From contig CAJTXO010000001.1 in assembly GCA_910583555.1 (NCBI GenBank), forward strand, positions 325,370 to 389,369: a DNA stretch of 64,000 nucleotides. Reading direction: 5' to 3'. Positions 1 through 8,911 of the stretch are shown here, piece by piece (position 1 is the first letter of the stretch; every line of letters starts with the position of its first letter). This DNA is from an uncultured Eubacterium sp. Its GTDB lineage: Bacteria; Bacillota; Clostridia; Lachnospirales; Lachnospiraceae. The position numbers were made by a program, and so were the translations under genes. Below the pieces are notes generated by a model. It was not told where the DNA came from. It did no database searches and saw only the letters and a program-made list of their open reading frames with translations.

Positions 1-27
1 TTTTGCCTGTTTAACTAGCCTGTTCAC
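1..27 (-). CDS. Start of a gene leaving the left edge, probably an ECF sigma factor
   Basis: Only nine codons are in the window, starting at a GTG at 27 and reading (M)NRLVKQAK. A strong AGGAGG lies nine bases upstream (37-42). The residues resemble the usual N-terminus of ECF-type sigma factors, but nine residues cannot prove this. The promoter upstream has ECF-like boxes, which fits an autoregulated sigma gene. The identity is inferred; the start itself is well supported. Confidence 0.45.
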
Positions 28-66
28 GAATGATCACCTCCTGTATCTTATTGAACGTTCATATAT

Positions 67-95
67 TAGACGGTTATTTTGGGGAAAACGTTTCA
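67..95 (-). promoter_or_regulatory. ECF-type promoter for the left-edge gene
   Basis: On the minus strand TGAAAC (90-95) and CGTCTA (67-72) are separated by 17 bases. This matches the -35/-10 pattern of extracytoplasmic-function sigma factors rather than the housekeeping TTGACA/TATAAT. A perfect palindrome TGAACGTTCA (52-61) lies between this promoter and the gene start. Confidence 0.55.
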
Positions 96-103
96 GGAAA
101 ATG

Positions 104-131
104 AAAAAATCCGAGACTTATGCCCCGGATT
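104..131 (-). terminator. Rho-independent terminator of the Rpn-type gene
   Basis: Reading the minus strand just past the stop codon at 143, AATCCG (131-126) pairs with CGGATT (113-108) and is followed by six T. Confidence 0.7.
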
Positions 132-142
132 CTTAATAAATA

Positions 143-1156
143 CTATTCAAGTTCAAGCCACCCTTTAACCGTTTCCACTTCATATCCCAACCCTTGTGCT
201 ATTTTATCAACTTCAAGTCCGAGATTGTAAAAGTTTTTAGCTGCTTCTTGAGCTTTTTTCAATTCGCCTTTTTGTACTCCTATCTGTTCGCCTATCTTTT
301 CTCCTTCTCTGCGCATTTCCTGTATTGCCTGGCACACGTCAACCGCCTCCTCTTCCTCATCATATTTTATTCCCGAATTTGTAATTGCTTCAATCACATC
401 TACTGCCCTGCGTTCCAATTTCCGGAAACGCTCTTCGTTTGTCTCCAGTATACTGCTCAAGTTATCCCAGTCTTTTGAGTATTTAATAAAGAACAGAACT
501 TCCCGCAGGCTTGACTGAAATTTCATAATCTCGTCATCAGTCATCTGGGCCGGAGCGATCAGGTGCACACGGTAATCATTCAGGCAGGTGAGCACATCTG
601 GGTCTGAAACATCCATCATCTCTAACAGACTGATTGGCCCATCCCATTTTTCCGAACTGAAAAATATAGTGACAGTAATGGATGGGATCAGCCGATCCCC
701 TTTCCAGAAGCCGCTTAAAAATTCACCTGCACCGGGAGTCTTTTTCCCATCTTCCTCATCCGCGCTGCCCTGCTCCTTTCGCCGCCTGATCTCCTTCCGG
801 TGTGATCTTGCCGCTTCTTCCACCTGTCCCGCATATTCCAGCGCATCATACAGATTATTTCTCACTGCCATAGCGTAGTGGATCTCCGACTGGTTCTCCG
901 CGCCATAAAGCACATATTCCATCTTCCCGTCCGTCATCGCGGCGTATAGCTTCTGCACATCACGGAACTTCTGCACCGGAACGACGGCGCCGTCGGCACC
1001 GTATGGCAGCGCAATTTTCGCAGAGTCACGCTCGGTAAGCTGCTCTGGCCGGATAACCTGTCTGCCGCCGTAAATATAGTAATTGAAAATATCGGCAAAT
1101 ATACCTGTATCTTTTACATAATCCTTTGTGATCGTATCTGTTTTCACGACCCCCAC
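143..1156 (-). CDS. Rpn-family nuclease / putative transposase (PD-(D/E)XK type)
   Basis: The 337-residue protein matches the form of the Rpn family (recombination-promoting nuclease, PD-(D/E)XK fold) that is abundant in Lachnospiraceae. The N-terminal half holds the family landmarks FADIFNYYIYGG, ALPYGA, KFRDVQKL and ENQSEIHYAM, where acidic residues of the nuclease core lie. The C-terminal half is charged and helical, with a Glu/Lys-rich segment near residues 265-310 and a final EVETVKGWLELE motif. The start is uncertain: a GTG at 1156 and another at 1147 both lie behind G-rich stretches. It is monocistronic with its own terminator. These proteins often occur as many copies per genome. The family assignment is fairly firm; activity is not shown. 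Confidence 0.8.
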   Translation of the reverse strand: MGVVKTDTITKDYVKDTGIFADIFNYYIYGGRQVIRPEQLTERDSAKIALPYGADGAVVPVQKFRDVQKLYAAMTDGKMEYVLYGAENQSEIHYAMAVRNNLYDALEYAGQVEEAARSHRKEIRRRKEQGSADEEDGKKTPGAGEFLSGFWKGDRLIPSITVTIFFSSEKWDGPISLLEMMDVSDPDVLTCLNDYRVHLIAPAQMTDDEIMKFQSSLREVLFFIKYSKDWDNLSSILETNEERFRKLERRAVDVIEAITNSGIKYDEEEEAVDVCQAIQEMRREGEKIGEQIGVQKGELKKAQEAAKNFYNLGLEVDKIAQGLGYEVETVKGWLELE

Positions 1157-1296
1157 CGCCCTTCTTTATAACATGCGCAGCGGGCATTCATTTCTTATAA
1201 TTATTTGACTCCCGCCCGTAATCTTATTATCATTATACGAAAGAAATTACTATTTTTCAAGCATTTCAGGGAGGTTACCCAATGTAATATTTGACT

Positions 1297-2091
1297 TCAA
1301 AACAATTCATCCAACAAAATATAATACCGTATCTTCTCCCAATCCGGCTCAACCCCCAGTTCCCGAAAGAGCTGCCGATCATCATACTCCGAACACACCG
1401 CATCGAAACGCTTCCCATATCTCCCGCTGTAATTATGCGATAAACTCCTGTAGCAGATCGCAATATCGCACCACTTGTCGGCAATCCCCGTTTTTCCTAA
1501 ATCAATAAAACCTGTGACCTCATCCTTGTGGCCAAAAATATTAGGCAGGCAATAATCCCCATGTGATAACGCCAGCTCCTCCTCCGGCCTGTTTTCATAT
1601 AGCCATGCCAGCAATTCCTCCGGATCCCGAAAACCATCCTCGCCAAACGTATCCGGCTCCACATTTTCCATATCAACCAGTCCGTGTTCGATATTATATC
1701 GCGCCATTTCCAGTTTTCGCATCAGCGTTTGATCCGAGGGGCAATCGGAAATATCCACACTCCACAACCTCTTCAGCCCCTCTGCCAGAAGCTTACATAA
1801 AACAGTCGGATGACTCATATACTCGCGGGCACATGCCATCTGCCCCTCACATTTACTCATTAACAGATACGACTTCCCCTCGTAACCCTCGCAGGCACGG
1901 ATGCGCGGAACCGGCAGCTTCCCCTGGAGAAACCGCATCATCCGGACCTCATTCTCCGCTTCCTCCGCATCTTCCTGTACTTTCAAAACCTGATCGCCAA
2001 AGAGGAAAATGGACGCTCCGGACATTCCGATCTCGTCCCGCTCATACGGCTCGTCTGTAACCATACTACGTATTTTTTCCGGTAAGATCAT
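1297..2091 (-). CDS. APH(3')-like aminoglycoside phosphotransferase
   Basis: The protein carries the kinase catalytic loop of aminoglycoside 3'-phosphotransferases, LSHGDYCLPNIFG (catalytic Asp in HGD, metal-binding Asn), followed by GFIDLGKTGIADKWCDIA, the APH(3') counterpart of the DFG segment. The N-terminal lobe has GASIFLFGDQVLKVQ, a glycine loop with the ATP-contacting lysine. About 264 residues is the usual size. The start at 2091 (MILPEK) is preferred because GGAGAG lies about eight bases upstream; an ATG at 2115 has a poorer site. Family members phosphorylate kanamycin-type drugs, but chromosomal homologues in Clostridia are often untested, so resistance should not be assumed. A 20-45 base gap separates it from the YoaK gene upstream, suggesting co-transcription. 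Confidence 0.8.
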   Translation of the reverse strand: MILPEKIRSMVTDEPYERDEIGMSGASIFLFGDQVLKVQEDAEEAENEVRMMRFLQGKLPVPRIRACEGYEGKSYLLMSKCEGQMACAREYMSHPTVLCKLLAEGLKRLWSVDISDCPSDQTLMRKLEMARYNIEHGLVDMENVEPDTFGEDGFRDPEELLAWLYENRPEEELALSHGDYCLPNIFGHKDEVTGFIDLGKTGIADKWCDIAICYRSLSHNYSGRYGKRFDAVCSEYDDRQLFRELGVEPDWEKIRYYILLDELF

Positions 2092-2135
2092 TTCTTTCTC
2101 TCCATTTCCTTTCATATGTTCTGTCCCACCAATAA

Positions 2136-2846
2136 CTAATGACCCGCCGGCACACGCTCCAGCATTCCCTTTTCCTTCGTCAGATCCGCATGAAGCAGAT
2201 CGATAAATACGATAAAGAGCAGGATGGATGCTCCCCAGATCGCCCTGCCCGCAAAGCGGTTACACAACACAGTGCCCAAAACCGCTCCGACAACGAACGC
2301 CAAAAGCATCCCGCTATGACGGAGGGCCTTGCGGAAATATGCCGCATCGCCTTTTCGCAGCCAATTTACCAGGCTGATCCCTGTCTGACGCACATGATTG
2401 GTACAAAATGTGGTCGCCATGGGAATCCCCTCCGCCTGACGAAACGTATTGTACTGCATGGAACAGATAAAGTTGATCGCCACCTGCGAAACCTGAAACG
2501 GTACGCTTTCCGGCAGTAATCCCAACAGTAATGTTACCAGCATCTCAATACCGACCAGAAGCGTATCCCATCGCACAAGCCCCGCTTTTTTCACTGAGCC
2601 AGGCAATACTTCTGATACTGCGGCACCAACCCCATATGCCGTGATCGGAATGATAAAATACGCGGCGCCTTTCCAGTCCCCATTTCCAACCGCCATCCCA
2701 AGCAGTACGATATTACCCGTTTGCGCGTTGCAGAAAACGCCGCCCCGGATACAATAGGTAAAAGCTCCGAGCAATCCTCCGCTCATCATCAGAAGATGAA
2801 ACACCCTGCTTCTTTCGCATTCTAAAAAAGACTGTTTTTCATGCAA
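2136..2846 (-). CDS. YoaK family (DUF1275) membrane protein
   Basis: The 236-residue protein has about six hydrophobic segments and the family landmarks GGLLGAFTYCIRGGVFCNAQTGNIVLLG near the N-terminus and an FCTNHVRQTG segment mid-protein. YoaK/DUF1275 proteins are uncharacterised integral membrane proteins of bacteria. Translation probably begins at a TTG at 2846, with GGGGAG seven bases upstream; no in-frame ATG fits better. It precedes the APH-like kinase on the same strand. Function cannot be inferred beyond the family. Confidence 0.85.
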   Translation of the reverse strand: MHEKQSFLECERSRVFHLLMMSGGLLGAFTYCIRGGVFCNAQTGNIVLLGMAVGNGDWKGAAYFIIPITAYGVGAAVSEVLPGSVKKAGLVRWDTLLVGIEMLVTLLLGLLPESVPFQVSQVAINFICSMQYNTFRQAEGIPMATTFCTNHVRQTGISLVNWLRKGDAAYFRKALRHSGMLLAFVVGAVLGTVLCNRFAGRAIWGASILLFIVFIDLLHADLTKEKGMLERVPAGH

Positions 2847-2942
2847 ATGTAATCTCCCCTTTCCTCTTTCTTAAACTTAGCATAATTAAATGGAAACTGC
2901 AAGAGGTACGCCCTTATTTTTCAGGTAATGGCAGATCAAAGT

Positions 2943-2971
2943 TTGACACTATGGCATTTTCATATTATAAT
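2943..2971 (+). promoter_or_regulatory. blaI-blaR1 promoter
   Basis: TTGACA (2943-2948) and TATAAT (2966-2971) are both perfect consensus boxes with an exact 17-base spacer. Transcription would start near 2978, inside a BlaI-type operator. Confidence 0.85.
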
Positions 2972-2975
2972 ATAT

Positions 2976-2989
2976 ATTACATTCGTAAG
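2976..2989. promoter_or_regulatory. BlaI/MecI-type operator at the blaI start site
   Basis: ATTACATTCGTAAG matches the BlaI/MecI operator core TACA-NN-TGTA with one mismatch. It lies directly after the -10 box, over the expected transcription start, so BlaI should repress its own operon. Two better copies lie upstream of the PBP gene. Confidence 0.7.
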
Positions 2990-3006
2990 AAACAGGAGGT
3001 GTCAAC

Positions 3007-3402
3007 GTGAAATCCCTGCCGCAAATTTCCGAAGCCGAATTTGAAGTTATGAAGATCATATGGAAACACGCTCCCATCAACACAAATGAAATTACCGAGA
3101 TGTTGAGCAAAACCACCGCATGGAACCCAAAAACGATACACACGTTAATAAAGCGTCTTGTCAATAAAGGCGCCATTTCTTACGAAAAAGATGGCCGGGT
3201 ATTCGTCTACACGCCCCGGATCAAAGAAGACGAATACATCGAAAATGAAAGCAGTCATTTTCTAAAACGTTTTTACAACGGGGACATTACCCGTATGCTA
3301 TCTTCCTTTATGGAAAACAATAAATTGTCAAAAGCCGAAATCAAGATTTTGCGCACGATGCTTTCATCTGACAAAAAAGACAGGGGGGATACACATGACT
3401 GA
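3007..3402 (+). CDS. blaI: BlaI/MecI-family transcriptional repressor
   Basis: The 131-residue protein is a BlaI/MecI/CopY winged-helix repressor. ISEAEFEVMKIIWKHAP and WNPKTIHTLIKRLVNKGAI form the DNA-binding domain, and the C-terminal half carries the dimerisation helices ending in LSKAEIKILRTML. In the known bla and mec systems, beta-lactam binding to BlaR1/MecR1 leads to cleavage of the repressor and induction. Translation begins at GTG 3007, with AGGAGG seven bases upstream. It overlaps blaR1 by eight bases, which indicates translational coupling. Operators at its own promoter and at the PBP promoter define the likely regulon. Confidence 0.93.
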   Translation: MKSLPQISEAEFEVMKIIWKHAPINTNEITEMLSKTTAWNPKTIHTLIKRLVNKGAISYEKDGRVFVYTPRIKEDEYIENESSHFLKRFYNGDITRMLSSFMENNKLSKAEIKILRTMLSSDKKDRGDTHD

Positions 3403-5245
3403 ATTCATCGTTCGTTTTCTTATCTGTAACATGGCGATATGTCTCATCATCGCCATTCTTCTTTTAGGTAGAACCGTGTGTAAATGTGTGCTGACCAAAC
3501 GGGCGCAGTATCATTTGTGGTTTCTATTCCTCGGCCTGCTGCTGATTCCTTTTTTACCGGTTCCGCTTTTCGGTTTTTGCCCGTCCTTTTCATGGATACG
3601 TTATCTGCAGTCCACATTTTCTCTCTGCGGATTTATGCAGACCGGGTTCCTTGCATCCGGATCTGACACTGGTACCGCCATCTCTCCAGACACTTCAGCC
3701 CTGACGACGAAAGAGTCAACGGACTGGATAAATGATTTTGCCCTGTCTGTCCACAGGGAAATGCCCGCTCCCCTCTTTCTGATCCTTTGCGGGATCTGGC
3801 TGCTCGGAATTTTGGCTATGCTGCTCCTGACAGCAAAATCCTGGCTGCGCCTGAACGTTATACGGAACTCGGCCCTCCCTGTGCAGCATGAGAAAACCCG
3901 TAAACTTTATGCCAAGTGCCTGGCGGAAATGAAGATCCAAAAAAATATCCCTGTTTTCAGCACCGCTTTTTTGAAATCCCCTGTGATCGTCGGCTGGCGA
4001 AAACCACAAATCTATCTGCCCATTCATCTGATCTCGGACTACGACGAAGCACAGCTGCGCTATATGTTGTATCATGAACTACAGCACTACAAGCACCAGG
4101 ACGCACTGATCAATCACTTCATTAACCTTGCAGCCGTGTTCTACTGGTTTAATCCTCTCGTCTGGTACGCGCTGAAAAAAATGCGCGAAGACCGGGAACT
4201 CGCATGTGACAGTTCGGTGCTCACCTTGTTAAAAGAAAATGAATACAAAGAATATGGTAATACCCTGATACATTTTGCGGAAAAACTATCGCTTCCCTCA
4301 TTCCCGTTTGCCACCGGGATCAGCGGGACGATGAAACAGATGGAACAACGCATCTCCAATATCTGCTCTTACCGGAAACCTTCTTTTCGAAAAAAACTGG
4401 CCAGCGCGGCATCCTTTCTTGTAATTTTCGCGCTGTCGTCCAGCCTGGCCCCGGCTCTTTCTACCTATGCGGCAAATGGTGATCACTATAACTGGAACAC
4501 CGCTTCCCAACATGTTACCACCCTGGACTTATCCTCCTATTTTGACGGATACGAGGGAAGCTTTGTTTTGTATACGGCAGAAACCGGCAGGTGGGACATA
4601 TATGATCTGGAACAGGCGACATACCGTTCATCGCCGGATTCCACTTACAAGATATATGACGCGCTGTTCGGACTGGATGCGCGCATCATCACGCCGGCCG
4701 CCACGCAGATCAAATGGAACGGGGAGCGCTACCCCTTTGAACAATGGAACGCTGACCAGACACTTACTTCCGCGATGCAGGCTTCTGTCAACTGGTATTT
4801 CCAGTCCATCGACCGACAGTTGGGCACCGCCAGGATTGACAACTACTTGAAAAAAATCAAATACGGAAATGAAAATACAGCCGGAGGCCTGTCCTCTTAC
4901 TGGATCGAATCCTCCCTCACGATCTCACCGGTCGAACAGGTTGAACTGCTGACAAAACTATTCCAAAACGGTTTTGACTTTGCGCCTGAACATATGAATA
5001 CCGTGAAGGACTCCATCCTCCTCTCCTCCTGCGAACACGGGAATATTTACGGAAAAACCGGGACGGGACGCGTAGATGAAAAGGATATGAACGGATGGTT
5101 TGTCGGAGCAGTCGAAGCATCCGGAAAAACCTGCTTTTTTGCCACAAATATCCGCGCCGCCCATGATGCCGCCGGAAGCAGGGCAAGGGAGATCACGATG
5201 TCAGTCCTGTCCGATCTGGGCATCTGGGATCATCCTTTCCTGTGA
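3395..5245 (+). CDS. blaR1: BlaR1/MecR1-type beta-lactam sensor metalloprotease (M56)
   Basis: The 616-residue protein has the full BlaR1 layout. N-terminal membrane helices surround an M56 zinc-protease domain with HELQH at about 227-231 and downstream acidic residues (EDRELACD). A further membrane segment follows near 355, then an extracellular penicillin-binding domain. In that domain STYK (about 416-419) supplies the acylated serine and lysine, YWIESSL matches the sensor region, and YGKTGTG near 552 is the KTG motif. In known systems acylation of the serine triggers the protease and removal of BlaI. It shares the blaI transcript. Its last 53 bases overlap the convergent gene ending at 5193, in a zone of 15-bp repeats. 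Confidence 0.93.
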   Translation: MTEFIVRFLICNMAICLIIAILLLGRTVCKCVLTKRAQYHLWFLFLGLLLIPFLPVPLFGFCPSFSWIRYLQSTFSLCGFMQTGFLASGSDTGTAISPDTSALTTKESTDWINDFALSVHREMPAPLFLILCGIWLLGILAMLLLTAKSWLRLNVIRNSALPVQHEKTRKLYAKCLAEMKIQKNIPVFSTAFLKSPVIVGWRKPQIYLPIHLISDYDEAQLRYMLYHELQHYKHQDALINHFINLAAVFYWFNPLVWYALKKMREDRELACDSSVLTLLKENEYKEYGNTLIHFAEKLSLPSFPFATGISGTMKQMEQRISNICSYRKPSFRKKLASAASFLVIFALSSSLAPALSTYAANGDHYNWNTASQHVTTLDLSSYFDGYEGSFVLYTAETGRWDIYDLEQATYRSSPDSTYKIYDALFGLDARIITPAATQIKWNGERYPFEQWNADQTLTSAMQASVNWYFQSIDRQLGTARIDNYLKKIKYGNENTAGGLSSYWIESSLTISPVEQVELLTKLFQNGFDFAPEHMNTVKDSILLSSCEHGNIYGKTGTGRVDEKDMNGWFVGAVEASGKTCFFATNIRAAHDAAGSRAREITMSVLSDLGIWDHPFL

Positions 5246-6641
5246 CCCGCTTTTCCGCGACCCATTTTCCCACGACCTTCTTTCCCGCGACCCGCTTTCG
5301 TGCGACCCGTTTCGTGCGACCCACGCGGTACTGGTAGGCTGGCAGATCACGGAGCACCTCCTCCTGTATCCGATTCCCGAGATACTTGAAACTCCCATCC
5401 TCTCCCAGCTTTATTTTTAATTTGTGGGTTATGAGCACATCATCATTTAACACCATTTCGCATACTGCCGCTACAGTCAGCGTGTATGTCCCATCTTTAT
5501 TTTTCTTCGTTTTTATTACCTCCGGAACCGAAGTGCCGAAAAAGCTAAGCGTATAATTATAATATCCCAGCCGGACCCAGTCATACGTTTTGCTTTTCTT
5601 ATCATAACTTGCGTACTCCCGTATTTGTTCCGCTTTTATGGGGAGATATTCCATGATAAGTGTTTCAAACAGGTCTCTCGGTATTCCATCCGCGTACTTT
5701 TTTTCATTAAATTTTTTTTTATATTTCATCTCATACAAATATTCATACAGCCCGTTATAATCCAAGTCTTTCATATGGTTCCTGTCCCAATTTGAACTCA
5801 GCAGATTATTGCCCTGATATCCCAGGCCGGCCACGACTTTTCTCGTCATACTGCGGTTTTCACGGCTCATCGGTTTTACCCGGATCAGATGGCTTCCATC
5901 GACCATTTCCGATACTTCCGGATACTCGGGCACACATAGTTCGTAGCAAAACCAGCCATGTTCTGTATAATTCCACTGTTTTATCCTGGTGAGGGACATG
6001 GATTCCATTTCCGGCTGATCATGTTCATCCCACACGGCCCCTGTAGCAAACTGGTACATATCCTTACCGTCAAACATATATTTACTTCTTCCTATCCCAC
6101 CGTCGGAACGGATCGTATAGAGGATCACGGTACTCTGTTTTCCGTTCTTACAATTTTTCAGAAATCGCTCCACCTGTTTATGATTTTTCATGCCTGAGTA
6201 CGATACATTCGCGCAGACCGCATCACCTGCCTGCTTTATCCTGTCCCGCATGACAAGAAGTGTCTGATCTGGCAGGATCACATTCGTCGCTTCTCCCTTG
6301 TCGGCAGATTTGTATATGTCAGAAATAAGATCCATGATCTTGATACATTCGTCTGCCGCTTCCGTTTTCTCATCATCTCCAATCGGAAGGTCATACCCTT
6401 TTTTCCATTGTTCTTCCGCCTTCCGTTCACCCGATTTGTCTCGTTCAGATCCCAGCCCTGGCAGCCTGTTTTCCTCCACCTCGTCCCGCGGCGTAACGCC
6501 CTTCCGCATCACTGTCAGCCCCACCACAACTCCGATCACAATAATACCGGCTAATAACGCCCGAAATGTGATTCCTGTTTTCCTTTTTCGCCGTTTCAAA
6601 GACCTCACCTTCCTTTTTCCCCTGTCACACTCCTGATACAA
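5193..6641 (-). CDS. Membrane-anchored protein of unknown function in the PBP operon
   Basis: I do not recognise this protein. It starts with a very basic segment and one membrane helix (ALLAGIIVIGVVVGLTV), followed by an extracellular domain of about 400 residues with conserved-looking stretches such as SYDKKSKTYDWVRLGYYNY. The C-terminus is a Lys/Arg-rich tail made of five-residue units (VARKR, VAGKK, VVGKW, VAEKR, VTGKD) encoded by 15-bp DNA repeats. It begins only about 35 bases after the PBP stop codon, so it should be co-transcribed with the PBP from the BlaI-controlled promoter. The start is uncertain: TTG 6641 has CAGGAG 12 bases upstream, and GTG 6608 or TTG 6599 are also possible. 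A role in the beta-lactam response is inferred from position only. Confidence 0.75.
   Translation of the reverse strand: MYQECDRGKRKVRSLKRRKRKTGITFRALLAGIIVIGVVVGLTVMRKGVTPRDEVEENRLPGLGSERDKSGERKAEEQWKKGYDLPIGDDEKTEAADECIKIMDLISDIYKSADKGEATNVILPDQTLLVMRDRIKQAGDAVCANVSYSGMKNHKQVERFLKNCKNGKQSTVILYTIRSDGGIGRSKYMFDGKDMYQFATGAVWDEHDQPEMESMSLTRIKQWNYTEHGWFCYELCVPEYPEVSEMVDGSHLIRVKPMSRENRSMTRKVVAGLGYQGNNLLSSNWDRNHMKDLDYNGLYEYLYEMKYKKKFNEKKYADGIPRDLFETLIMEYLPIKAEQIREYASYDKKSKTYDWVRLGYYNYTLSFFGTSVPEVIKTKKNKDGTYTLTVAAVCEMVLNDDVLITHKLKIKLGEDGSFKYLGNRIQEEVLRDLPAYQYRVGRTKRVARKRVAGKKVVGKWVAEKRVTGKDDPRCPDRTGLTS
5244..5323. repeat. 15-bp tandem repeats at the convergent gene ends
   Basis: About five degenerate units of the form GACCCGCTTTTCCGC follow one another directly (one is 14 bp). 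They begin at the blaR1 stop codon and encode the basic tail of the convergent unknown protein on the other strand. The 14-bp unit shifts the repeat relative to the frame. Confidence 0.75.
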
Positions 6642-6674
6642 CTTCCGACATAGCTCCTGACAGAAGTTTGCACA

Positions 6675-8807
6675 TTATCGCTGTGAAACTTTCAGCCAGC
6701 TTTCTAACACCTCGCAATCCCGTGCCACCACGTATCCACTTCCGCCCCTTCCCTTTACATCCTCCACCATACTGACCAGCAGGAACGGCCTTTTTGCTTC
6801 TTTGTCCGCGGTAAAAATAGCAAACCAGCCCAACTCTGTACCGGAAGTGTCTTTCTTATCTGCTTTAATTTCCGCTGTTCCGGTCTTACCTGCCAATACG
6901 ATATCCTTTCTATGAGCCGCATACCCGGTTCCGTGTGGATCGTTTACCACTTTTTTCAGCCCGCTCAGCACAGTATCTGCCGTCGTTTCCGAAAAAGCCT
7001 GCAGCTTCCAGTATTTCGGTCTGGATTCTTCTTCCTGCACGATATGCGGTTTGATCACGCTGCCCCGATTGCAAAATGCGGAATAAATCGCTGCCAGGTG
7101 CACGGGATTGACCAAGACCTGCCCCTGCCCGTACCCGCTGTCTGCCAGCTGAATTTCTGTCTCAATCGTTTCCGTATTCGAATACCTGGAGTCAGCCATT
7201 GTGATATCAAACGGTAAATTTTCCCCGAACCCTAATTCCAATAACGATTTCTCCATCTGTTCCGCCCCGATTTTCAGGGCAGCCTTTGCAAAATAAATAT
7301 TGTCTGAGTAGATCAGGGCATTTTGTAAAATGACAGGTTTATACGTATGCAGCGTTGTGATCCGATACGCTCCCCATGAACTGTCCTTCCTCCAGCTCCG
7401 ACCCTCGTCTCCAAAATCTTCTTCCGGATCTAACGCCCCGCTGTCCAGACCGATTGCTGCCGTGACCGGCTTAAACGAAGAACCCGGACACCATGTTTGG
7501 CGGAACCGGTTATAGAGCGGCTTTTTCTTATCTTTGCTTAATTTCGTCCATTTTTTCGTTGATATTCCTATGATAAAGTCATTGTTATCATAAGACGGCG
7601 TACTCACAAGTGCCAGTACTTCCCCTGTGAACGGATCCATGGCCACCGAACAGCTCTTATCTTTCCTGAACTGCTCATACAGGACCGTTTGGAGTTCGGA
7701 ATCCAGCGTTACTTTTATATCATCTCCGTGTTTCACTTTCCTTTGCGCGATGACTTCCTTTTTCTCTCCGTCCGCATCCATAATGTAGATCCCACACCCG
7801 TCTTCTCCTTTTAATTCACGTTCAAATACATGTTCCAGACCGCTTTTTCCCATGACGCTGTTTGCCGTATATCCTTCGCCTCTATGCTCTTCCAGATCCT
7901 CTGCCGTGACGTTCTGCACATAGCCGATTACGTGCGCAGCCGCTTTGCCGAGCGGGTATTTGCGGATTTCGGTATCTGAGATCATCACTCCGGGAATCGC
8001 CAGTAATTTTTGCTGTCGTTCGTATTCTTTTTGGACCTCCTGATGGACTTCCTGATTGGACGTTTGCGAACGCAATTGTATCTCTTCTACATTTCGCAAT
8101 ATTTTTATTGGTACGAGCGAATCCTCTTTGACCCACTTTGCTCTCAATTTCTTTTCTATTTCTTCCGGTTTCACTTCCAGAAGATCTGCTATTTTTTTCA
8201 CGGCATGGTTCCTGTTTTCTAATTTGCCGGGGACGATCCCCACGGAAGATGCTTTGCCAAATCCTGCGAGCATCCGGTTATTGCGATCCACGATATTGCC
8301 TCTTTTCGCCGGTACTGTCTGAATGCGCACTTTATCTGCTGAGGCCAGGCCGGGAAGGATCAGGGAGTCTTTCCATAGCAGTTTATACCCTTCGTCACCT
8401 TTTACAAACCATGCCTCATTATCAAAACTGACGCTGCCTGCGAGGGTGTCGAAAGAATTGTTATATTTTATACTGTTTCGTTCTTTATCGCAGGAAAGGA
8501 TCGTAATTTTCATATTTTGAGTATCCATTCCTTCATAGATGGCAGAATTTCGTTTTATGAAATCTTCTCTGCTGATATGGGACGCGGCTTCTTCCGCCAG
8601 CATGGCATACATCGCTTCGTAATTGTGGTTTTGAACATACTCCATATAGGTGATGAGCAGCTCTTCCGGCTTTGTCCATGTTTGTTCTTGTCTGGGCAAA
8701 AAAATCAGAACCGCGGCGGCGGCACATATGGATAGAGACATGAAAATGAATGCCGCTAATAAATGATTATGTTTTTTCTTTTTAAGTTCCTTGTTCTTTT
8801 TTCTCAT
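6675..8807 (-). CDS. MecA-like class B penicillin-binding protein
   Basis: The 710-residue protein has one N-terminal membrane helix (residues about 15-37), then an NTF2-like domain of the MecA/PBP2a type (PEELLITYMEYVQNHNYEAM), a PBP dimerisation domain (VPAKRGNIVDRNNRMLA) and a transpeptidase domain. Active-site motifs are SSFK with Ser443 and Lys446, SDN at 501-503 and KTG at about 641. It is therefore a DD-transpeptidase that crosslinks peptidoglycan outside the membrane. PBP2a-like members have low beta-lactam affinity, but that is not visible here. Start at ATG 8807 with GGAGG nine bases upstream. Two BlaI-type operators at its promoter and the nearby blaI-blaR1 indicate beta-lactam induction. 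The unknown gene 5193-6641 follows in the same operon. Confidence 0.92.
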   Translation of the reverse strand: MRKKNKELKKKKHNHLLAAFIFMSLSICAAAAVLIFLPRQEQTWTKPEELLITYMEYVQNHNYEAMYAMLAEEAASHISREDFIKRNSAIYEGMDTQNMKITILSCDKERNSIKYNNSFDTLAGSVSFDNEAWFVKGDEGYKLLWKDSLILPGLASADKVRIQTVPAKRGNIVDRNNRMLAGFGKASSVGIVPGKLENRNHAVKKIADLLEVKPEEIEKKLRAKWVKEDSLVPIKILRNVEEIQLRSQTSNQEVHQEVQKEYERQQKLLAIPGVMISDTEIRKYPLGKAAAHVIGYVQNVTAEDLEEHRGEGYTANSVMGKSGLEHVFERELKGEDGCGIYIMDADGEKKEVIAQRKVKHGDDIKVTLDSELQTVLYEQFRKDKSCSVAMDPFTGEVLALVSTPSYDNNDFIIGISTKKWTKLSKDKKKPLYNRFRQTWCPGSSFKPVTAAIGLDSGALDPEEDFGDEGRSWRKDSSWGAYRITTLHTYKPVILQNALIYSDNIYFAKAALKIGAEQMEKSLLELGFGENLPFDITMADSRYSNTETIETEIQLADSGYGQGQVLVNPVHLAAIYSAFCNRGSVIKPHIVQEEESRPKYWKLQAFSETTADTVLSGLKKVVNDPHGTGYAAHRKDIVLAGKTGTAEIKADKKDTSGTELGWFAIFTADKEAKRPFLLVSMVEDVKGRGGSGYVVARDCEVLESWLKVSQR

Positions 8808-8859
8808 CAGGTTATTCCTCCCTCGTCTTTTGTTCTAACATATTCCATGAGTTTTAAAT

Positions 8860-8873
8860 CTTACAAATGTAAG
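8860..8873. promoter_or_regulatory. BlaI/MecI-type operator downstream of the PBP start site
   Basis: CTTACAAATGTAAG has perfect six-base arms around a two-base centre and contains TACA-NN-TGTA exactly. It lies roughly 30-45 bases inside the PBP transcript. Its centre is 54 bp from the centre of the other operator. Confidence 0.75.
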
Positions 8874-8911
8874 AATTTGTTGTAAAAAAATATTTTCCCA
8901 GCCCTGATATA

